Made by a program: the position numbers and the translations under genes | Source: Gyrodactylus bullatarudis | Taxonomy: Eukaryota > Platyhelminthes > Monogenea > Gyrodactylidea > Gyrodactylidae | Direction: 5' to 3' | DNA length: 64,000 nucleotides | Assembly (NCBI GenBank): GCA_012064415.1 | Contig: SSNU01000202.1 | Location: 1 to 64,000 of the forward strand | Notes under the pieces: model-generated | Seen by the model: only the letters and a program-made list of their open reading frames with translations | The model's database searches: none | Told to the model about the DNA's origin: nothing | In this document: positions 57,978-64,000 of the stretch, one piece after another | Layout of the letters: each line of letters starts with the position of its first letter | Numbering within the stretch: position 1 is the first letter of the stretch

Positions 57978-60900
57978 TCCACTGTAATCTAATTCTCCAA
58001 CTAACATATCAAGAGTTTTAATGATTGAATAGAATAAGCCATCAAAATGTGGATGATTTGTGAACGCTGACCAAAACGAGAGAGCATATGTGAGAACAAA
58101 TATTGAGAACACAATGGCCATTTTTAGGAATGATATGGATACCTTGAGGAACATGATGACGTAAATACCAATAAATGGAACCCTTCGCAAGTAGAGGAAA
58201 AGATTGATCCATGAGGTTAGAAGTACCATTGATCCTAACTGCCATTGTTCAGGCTATTAAATTTAAATTGAGTTATTAATGATAGAAATTATTATTATTT
58301 ATGTTGTAATAAATTATTACTAATAATAGATCTAAATGAAAATAAATTTTGAATCGAGATAATGGGATCCACTTTGAAAAATTAAAGAAAGGAATCTGGA
58401 AAAACGTATTTCTGAGAAAAATTCTGAGCTGGAGCCAAAATCCCATTATTTTGAGCTCAAAAAGTGAGGTTTTTCAAAACTCTCGCTTTTTTAAAACAAA
58501 AACTTGTGGGAATTTGACACCAAATCAGAATTTTAAAACATCCACATTTTTCTAAAAATAATTCTTTTTCTAAACTCTTTTCCTTAATACGTGGAAGTGA
58601 GCCCCATAGCTACTAGATTCGAAAATTATTTTTATTATCAAATTTTCAGTGAAAATTGTAATTTTTTGTAAAAAATTGCAAATACTTAACCTGATTTGAG
58701 ATGAGTCTGGATAGAATTTGTTTTTTTAAACTCCATAATAAAATTATCCCATGAGTTGTTAAAATAAAAGAAATTTCTAAAAAAACGAATCTGGCCAAAA
58801 TTAGGCCATTTTAAGAATTTCGAAAATCTTCCTAATTTCCCATTTTTCAACATTTGAGCTAAAATTTTTAATCGATTTCGAAGATTTGGAAAAACTCAAC
58901 ACAGATATTTCGGATCAAGGTAAGATGAAGAACTCGAATTTGGCTAAAAAAGTTCACATCATTGTGAAAAATCGACCAATCTTGACCCGAAATATCAGTA
59001 TTGAACTGCCTTTAGACTTCGAAATCAATAAAAATGTTGAGCTCAATTTAGGGTATTTTGGAAATTCTTAAAATAGCCTAATGGGTGATTAATAATCACT
59101 GATTATAATGATATCAAATTTTACTCTGAAATGTCTAAGGATCAAGTCAAAAAATTAGTTTATTCAAGTCCCGATTATGAAAATTGTGCCATTTCGATTT
59201 TTCGCGAATTGCGCAAAAACTGAGCAACTTAGAAAATTTCTGGATATATTTGGAATCTGCGTAAAATTTTACACAATAATCAGTTTGTCGCAAAAATTTA
59301 TCGCAACCCCCCCCCCAACCATCCGTGTTATTCAACGTTTTTCATTCCTAATTGATAATATTCCAATCTGAGTTCCAAATTATGAAAATTAGTTTCAAAA
59401 TGATTGAACTTATATAAAGCATTTACAAGTATGAAATAGAAAGAATACTTGCCTTGGAAAGACCGATTTATACTTGAATAAATCAGGGAAGAGGGAAACT
59501 TATCAATGGCCGAATTTAGAACCCAAAGTTAAGAACAAATTGCAGAAACAGCGAAAGGATTCATAACTACTGGATGGATTTCCTCTTTTTACTTTAAAAG
59601 ACATACATTTTAAATTGACTATGACGTTGTTCGCTTGCTACCTGACTATATAGTTGTCTTCTGGCTTGTATTGGTCTATCTTTAGAAAAAGAAAGAGGAG
59701 AGAAAGGTGTAGTATTTCTTAAAACATTGGGATTATAAAAATTATAGTGATTGTTATAGTAATCAGAATTATTAGAGAAATAACTCTGATAATATATTCA
59801 TCACTTGAGGAAAAATTAAAATTAAGATTAGAATAAAAAAAATTTAGATTACCCTATAATTTTTATAATCCTTATGTTTTAAGAAATACTACACCTTTCT
59901 CTCCTCTTTCTTTTTCTACAGATAGACCAATACAAGCCAGAAGACAACTATATAGTCAGGTAGCAAGCGTTATAGCCAATCTATGCCGAACAACTCCTTG
60001 AAGAACTACTTGGATCAGAATTATAGTTCTAAATAATGAGGATTTAAATGAGAATGTCATATTTTTTTTAATTTAAAATATAATGAATAAATTAATAGAT
60101 ATATAGTGGTGGCCAAAAAAAAGTTTTCACTTTAAAAACTTGTTGTTGTTTGGTTGTTTTAAATGATATTTAGTTGCAAAATAGTTCATTCGGTTGAGCA
60201 ATATATGCAAATATCTAATATAGTAATTTTTTTTCGATTTGATTCATTCATAAATACAAAATTAAGAAATTACCGTTTTCATTGAAATTTATATTGACAA
60301 AATAAAGTTTTCACTTTTTAAACTTTCTACTTCTTGTTTGTGAGAAGATTTTTGAATTAGGAAAATTAATTCGCTGATCAGATATTTATTTGCAAGTATT
60401 CTTACATTAATTATTCTGAAACAAATTCAAAATGCAAATCGAAAGACCGAAGAATTCAAAACTAAGCAATTTTGAAAAAGAATTGGCGTCATCACTGAAA
60501 TCAAAGGGTATCAGCCACCGTATGATTGCCAAAGAAATAGGATGTTCTTCAACAACCATAAACAACTTATTTTCTTCGAGAAAATCCAATCGAAAAAGAG
60601 GTCGAAAACGTATAATTCCTAATTCTCTTAAAAAAATAATCAGGTTGATGGCTGTCAACGGGAGAAAAACGACCACACAAATAAAACAACAGTTTAATTT
60701 GAAAGCTAGCAATCGAACGATTCGTCGATTCTTAAAAAATGAACAAAATTTATATTGGGGAAAACCAAAACTGACTCCTAAATTATGTGAGAATGATAAA
60801 ATTTCTCGTAAAGACTGGGCTTGCAAGAAAATTATCGAAAATCAAAATTGGGGAAAGGTAATCTTTTCTGATGAGAAGAAGTTCAACTTGGATGGGCCAG

Positions 60901-63900
60901 ACGGTCTCAGTGTATGTTGGATTGACAAATCTGTACCTAAGCCAACCAGGATTAAGAGAGGATTTGGTGGAGGAACTGTAATGGTATGGGGTTTTATAAC
61001 AAACGAAAATGTTGGCCGTTTGGTTGTTGTTGATCATAAACTTGATTCAAATTTCTATCAAAAAGTTTTAGAAGAGAGTATTCTACCTTTTAAAGAGGAG
61101 CTCGTGAATTCAAATTTAATTTTTCAACAGGATAACGCCCCTTGTCATCGATCAATTTCTACCAAAAGTTGGTTTCGAGAACACGGAATCATTTTGCTTG
61201 AATGGCCATCTAGAAGTCCAGATTTGAACCCAATTGAAAATCTCTGGGGAATTCTAGCTCAAAATGTCTATGCAAATGGTAGACAGTTTAGTAATAAAGA
61301 TGAATTAATAAAGTGCATATTTAGAGAGTGGAATTTAATAGAGAGAGAAACTATTATAAATCTCTATAGATCTATGCCAAAAAGATGCTTATCAGTGGTT
61401 CAAAATGATGGAGATTTCACTAAATAAAAGTGAAAACTTTATTTTGTCAATATAAATTTCAATGAAAACGGTAATTTCTTAATTTTGTATTTATGAATGA
61501 ATCAAATCGAAAAAAAATTACTATATTAGATATTTGCATATATTGCTCAACCGAATGAACTATTTTGTAACTAAATATCATTTAAAATAACCAAACAACA
61601 ACAAGTTTTTAAAGTGAAAACTTTTTTTTGGCCACCACTATATTAATAAATAAAAAGACCCATTGAAATTAATTTTCATTATTTGTTACTCAGATTGAAA
61701 TATAAATTCTATATAATCATTCACGTCCCCCAATTACTTCTCTGGGCTTTTTGCTAATCAGATTGAAATCAGAATTCCTAACTTGCATGTAACTCTGAAA
61801 AAGGTATAGTATCACCGATATTTATGAATACAAATCGGGTCACTTTCAAAAGAAGTACAGATTTAAAAATTATGATTCTCATTCTAGCCATTTTTTCTCA
61901 ATCAATAAATAAATCAAGTGAAAATAAAAACTTACGCTTCGAATTCCAATCTCCTTTGAGCAAGAGTCCAAGTTCAATACGACAAATATGGTTGAAACGT
62001 AGAGAAATATTTCCAACAAGTTGTCAAACTTTTGTACGTACTCTTTAGCTCTCCGACAAAATTGTAAGAACTTGAAAAGTAAAATTACCCGATATAAATA
62101 TTAATAGATAGCATTATTTTTAATAGCTCAAGATTGGATGGTTATTGCCTGAAATCCAGATATGCAATTAACCCAATCAATAATTATAAAGCTAGTTAAA
62201 ATGAAATTTATGATTTTTACAAATGAATCTAAAGACTTATTGGATTATAGTAAATCGTCATTTGTTTAAGTCTGAATGTCCTTGTAAAGAAGAGTATATT
62301 GGACATAGACCTGTCCATATCGAATTTCGATATTTTTCAATTTGGACATACAACGAGAAGACTAGAAGACAGAGTTGAGGAACATCTCTACACTGGTAAC
62401 ATGGCCATAAGAGATCATGTTAAAGTATGTGACAAAAAAGCTTCCCCATCGAACTTTTATATCCTCTATAGACAAACTGGGAAGAATGTCAATACTTTGA
62501 AAACAGCTGAAGCCTTTTTTATCAAGAAGGAAAACCCTAGCCTATGGAAACAGAAGAAAATAATAAAACCGCTTGGTCTTATAATTGGCCAAATGTGAAC
62601 AATAGAATTGCATCCTCAGCTCAGACAAGTAGCCAACCTCAAGAATCAAGGAAAAGAATGAAGCGTTCAAATGTAGAAAATTATTATTATTTTTTGGGTT
62701 GAGTTATCTCGAGGCGTTATCTATGCAACTCACTGTATATCACAAACTTTCTTAGTTTGCTATCATGCTATATTTTTGCTAGCCAGGCATAAGAATGCCA
62801 TAGATATTTGAACTTTTACCGAAAGAAGTAGAATTCCTAAATTCATGAATCTTTTTGATCGAAATTATTAAACTTATCAATCTTCAGAGATAATAAGATT
62901 AATTTCTGTAGAAGCTAAATAGTTAATCCAAAACAAGGTTTATTTTTTATGCATGAAATCAATGAGCACTGCTCATTGAGCAGTTCCATCAATAGTTTCG
63001 TGAAAATGGGGCAATTTTCAACCCCATTTTTTAACTATTTTATCCAAAAGAGAGTTTGTGGGTGAAGGAGAAATCTCTTATCTCTTCACTGTTGCTAATT
63101 ATAATTATTGAAGAGTATTGGCTCACATTATTATTTTTCAACTTGTCACTATTGATGAACCATAGAGAAATGTACATTTGGTGAATAAAAACTTTTTTCT
63201 CTATGACTTCAAATATGATATTGAGCAGATTTCCGGAAGTTTTTGAAAAATTACATGAATCATATCTTCGCAAAAAACAGAATCTCTTAAACAAGGGAAG
63301 AATAAGTGACCTAGATTCCAATCTTGATTTGAAAACATATATGATACTCGAGATTTAAATGAGAAAAATGATAAATCTCATCTCTATATAACAACAATGG
63401 CGGAACTTACTTCTTTTAAAAGATTCACACAACACAGAACTAACAAGCATATTGCCAATGCATTATGGAAATTGTTATTCTCAATCAAAATTATATTTCT
63501 ATCTGAGGTATTCTTTCGACAGTATTCCTCATAGCTCCTAAAACAGAGAAAATATACTATATAGGAATCTGATCAAAGTTAATCTAACAGGTAAATCGAA
63601 TTGATCAAGTCCCTTGAATACTTAACAATTATTAAATTTAATATTTAGATATAAATAAACTACTAATAAGTAGTAACATTGACAATTATTAAAAAATAAT
63701 GTCATGAACGATTTGGGGTCTAACATAATAATAATACATTACAGTTTTTGGAAATACCTCTTTCAACCAATTACTAATAAAATAACTTACACATTTGAAG
63801 CCATTATTTTGTCAGGAGACTTTGACATTAATAGAAATGTATTGACCATAACTAGATAGAGTATATATTGTGCGATATTCCATGCGAACAAAACGAAGCC

Positions 63901-63975
63901 ATACTTTTTCCATTTTTTCGATATTAAAGTGGACACAATTGGATGCTCCAGTAAGTCTTCATTGCCAGTTTCAGC
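57978..63975 (-). CDS. TRPA-type cation channel, four exons (partial)
   Basis: TRPA channels are tetrameric Ca2+-permeable sensors of irritants or temperature, with ankyrin repeats before six TM helices. Exons (complement): 63791-63975, 63411-63537, 61936-62070, 57978-58253, in phase with each other. The first encodes the pre-S1/S1 block EDLLEHPIVSTLISKKWKKY followed by a hydrophobic helix. The second has an extracellular loop and S2 (FHNALAICLLVLCCVNLLKE). The third has FLQFCRRAKEYVQKFDNLLE and S3. The fourth carries S4-S5 (SWINLFLYLRRVPFIGIYVI, FSIFVLTYALSFWSAF) and runs up to the pore. Ankyrin-repeat exons lie beyond the right edge. The pore, S6 and C-terminus were not found in 45-58 kb. 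The match to TRPA rather than other TRP families rests on the HP.V..L...KW and WINL..YLR.(F/P)FFGIY-type blocks. Confidence 0.82.
58580..59060. repeat. Intronic copies of the palindrome-family repeat
   Basis: Contains TTTTTAATCGATTTCGAAGATTTGGA and a related inverted block near 59020, resembling parts of the arms at 31.0-31.8 kb and sequence near 33040 and 35290. Degenerate, no ORF. Confidence 0.4.
59107..59340 (+). repeat. Interspersed repeat, partner of 45651-45860
   Basis: Direct repeat of the 45.65-kb unit, ending in a C-run (AACCCCCCCCCAACC) where the partner has AATCCCCCTACCACC. Intronic in the TRPA gene. Confidence 0.6.
59633..59970. repeat. Foldback MITE with about 115-bp arms
   Basis: The left arm 59633-59746 (CTTGCTACCTGACTATATAG, CTTCTGGCTTGTATTGGTCT, AAAGGTGTAGTATTTCTTAA) is inverted at 59854-59970. 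The loop is about 105 bp. A single-arm relative is at 29.65 kb. It has no transposase and is intronic in the TRPA gene. Confidence 0.65.
60104..61640 (+). mobile_element. Tc1-family transposon, apparently intact
   Basis: Length is 1537 bp, flanked by TA on both sides (60102-60103, 61641-61642). Inverted repeats of about 220 bp start TAGTGGTGGCCAAAAAAAAG. Each carries AAGTTTTCACTTT twice, at the outer tip and near the inner edge (about 60119 and 60303 on the left), giving the IR/DR layout used by reconstructed Tc1 elements for paired transposase binding. The arms are nearly identical and the transposase frame is open, so it may be recently active. It lies in a TRPA intron. Confidence 0.92.
60432..61427 (+). 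CDS. Tc1-family DD34E transposase
   Basis: A 331-codon frame, normal length for Tc1 transposases (about 340), starting at ATG. It has an N-terminal paired-like DNA-binding region with two helix-turn-helix units (SHRMIAKEIGCSSTTINNLF; TTTQIKQQFNLKASNRTIRR) separated by a basic GRKR-type linker. The catalytic triad is D in VIFSDEKKFNLDG, D in LIFQQDNAPCHRS, and E in SPDLNPIENLWG, with 34 residues between the second D and E. The glycine-rich GFGGGTVMVWG block typical of Tc1 is present. It cuts and pastes its own element at TA. No stop or frameshift was seen, and catalytic residues are all present. Confidence 0.95.
   Translation: MQIERPKNSKLSNFEKELASSLKSKGISHRMIAKEIGCSSTTINNLFSSRKSNRKRGRKRIIPNSLKKIIRLMAVNGRKTTTQIKQQFNLKASNRTIRRFLKNEQNLYWGKPKLTPKLCENDKISRKDWACKKIIENQNWGKVIFSDEKKFNLDGPDGLSVCWIDKSVPKPTRIKRGFGGGTVMVWGFITNENVGRLVVVDHKLDSNFYQKVLEESILPFKEELVNSNLIFQQDNAPCHRSISTKSWFREHGIILLEWPSRSPDLNPIENLWGILAQNVYANGRQFSNKDELIKCIFREWNLIERETIINLYRSMPKRCLSVVQNDGDFTK
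62255..62598 (+). pseudogene. Penelope-like GIY-YIG fragment of a second subfamily
   Basis: A degenerate frame reads SECPCKEEYIGH, then HTTRRLEDRVEEHLYTGNMA and FYILYRQTGKNVNTLKTAEA with FFIKKENPSL. This has the same layout as the GIY-YIG ends at 1-300 and 41.76-42.05 kb (YIG, R.L..R..DHL, FSILYK..GD) but is clearly diverged. The frame breaks near 62312 inside the domain. No RT is present. Confidence 0.7.
63050..63360 (+). mobile_element. PLE terminal-repeat fragment: tail, hammerhead-like relic and next 5' start
   Basis: The tail begins with GTGGGTGAAGGAGAAAT and TCTTCACTGTTGCT (homologous to 208 onward), then the hammerhead-like relic. An ATG at about 63204 follows, with RFPEVFEKLHESYLRK, matching the 5' start at 560. 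The frame runs to about 63360. Together with 1-664 this shows that PLE 3' ends are followed by PLE 5' ends. Confidence 0.6.
63146..63184 (+). ncRNA. Hammerhead-like relic in the PLE terminal repeat
   Basis: Stem I TCACTA/TGGTGA pairs over 6 bp. The core is TTGATGA (C3 mutated to T) and GAAA, and stem III ATG/CAT has a TA loop. The cleavage position is U. Stem II (ACCATAGA) does not pair properly. Probably inactive, but recognisable by layout. Confidence 0.45.
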
Positions 63976-64000
63976 CTTTTAATAATGAATATATTGACAA

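Noticed and set aside
60407..61037. Minus-strand ORFs inside the Tc1 element
   Set aside because: They are antisense shadows of the transposase gene.
1..64000. CRISPR array, rRNA operon, bacterial operons
   Set aside because: There are no regularly spaced direct repeats and no rRNA sequence, and the genes have spliceosomal introns. This is eukaryotic nuclear DNA.

Overview
The window is animal nuclear DNA. It is very AT-rich, its genes are split by GT-AG introns, and long stretches are filled with transposon remains. The genes found are nuclear-pore NUP98-NUP96, cytosolic methionyl-tRNA synthetase, Homer, a family-B GPCR and a TRPA-type channel. This set and the mobile-element mix (Penelope-like, Tc1, piggyBac, Mutator-like, LINE) fit an invertebrate, most likely an arthropod. 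A parasitic copepod is plausible, but the sequence alone does not establish it.

Layout. 1-660 is a Penelope-like (PLE) 3' end running into the 5' end of a second copy. 0.7-9.7 kb is almost gene-free, with a decayed copy of part of NUP98 at 3.2-3.5 kb. 9.7-12.4 kb (minus) carries the 5' coding exons of a Homer gene that continues off the left or was not resolved. 12.9-20.8 kb (minus) is a complete 18-exon NUP98-NUP96 gene with a predicted 2053-residue polyprotein. 21.1-25.1 kb (plus) is a complete 5-exon methionyl-tRNA synthetase of 781 residues, head-to-head with NUP98 across about 0.3 kb. 26.5 kb holds a possible small gene. 27.3-45.1 kb (minus) is a ten-exon family-B (calcitonin/DH31-type) receptor whose large introns are packed with elements. 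58-64 kb (minus) contains four exons of a TRPA-like channel. An apparently intact Tc1 transposon sits between two of them, and a 5'-truncated LINE lies downstream of the last one found. Both the start and the pore/C-terminal part of this gene are missing from what could be read.

The most unusual signals are RNA-level. A 790-bp element at 33.67-34.46 kb has near-identical 120-bp inverted ends. Each end folds, on opposite strands, as a minimal type-I hammerhead ribozyme, and the ends flank a 151-codon Ser/Thr-rich ORF with a basic tail. Related solitary hammerhead motifs occur at 36.9, 43.65 and 53.95 kb, and degenerate ones lie in the PLE terminal repeats. The first intron of NUP98 can only be spliced in frame as a 24-nt intron. 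A 780-bp near-perfect palindrome lies at 31.0-31.8 kb.

All gene models were spliced by eye. The three complete models (NUP98-96, MetRS, GPCR) have total lengths divisible by three and matching phases at every junction. No RNA evidence or database search was available.
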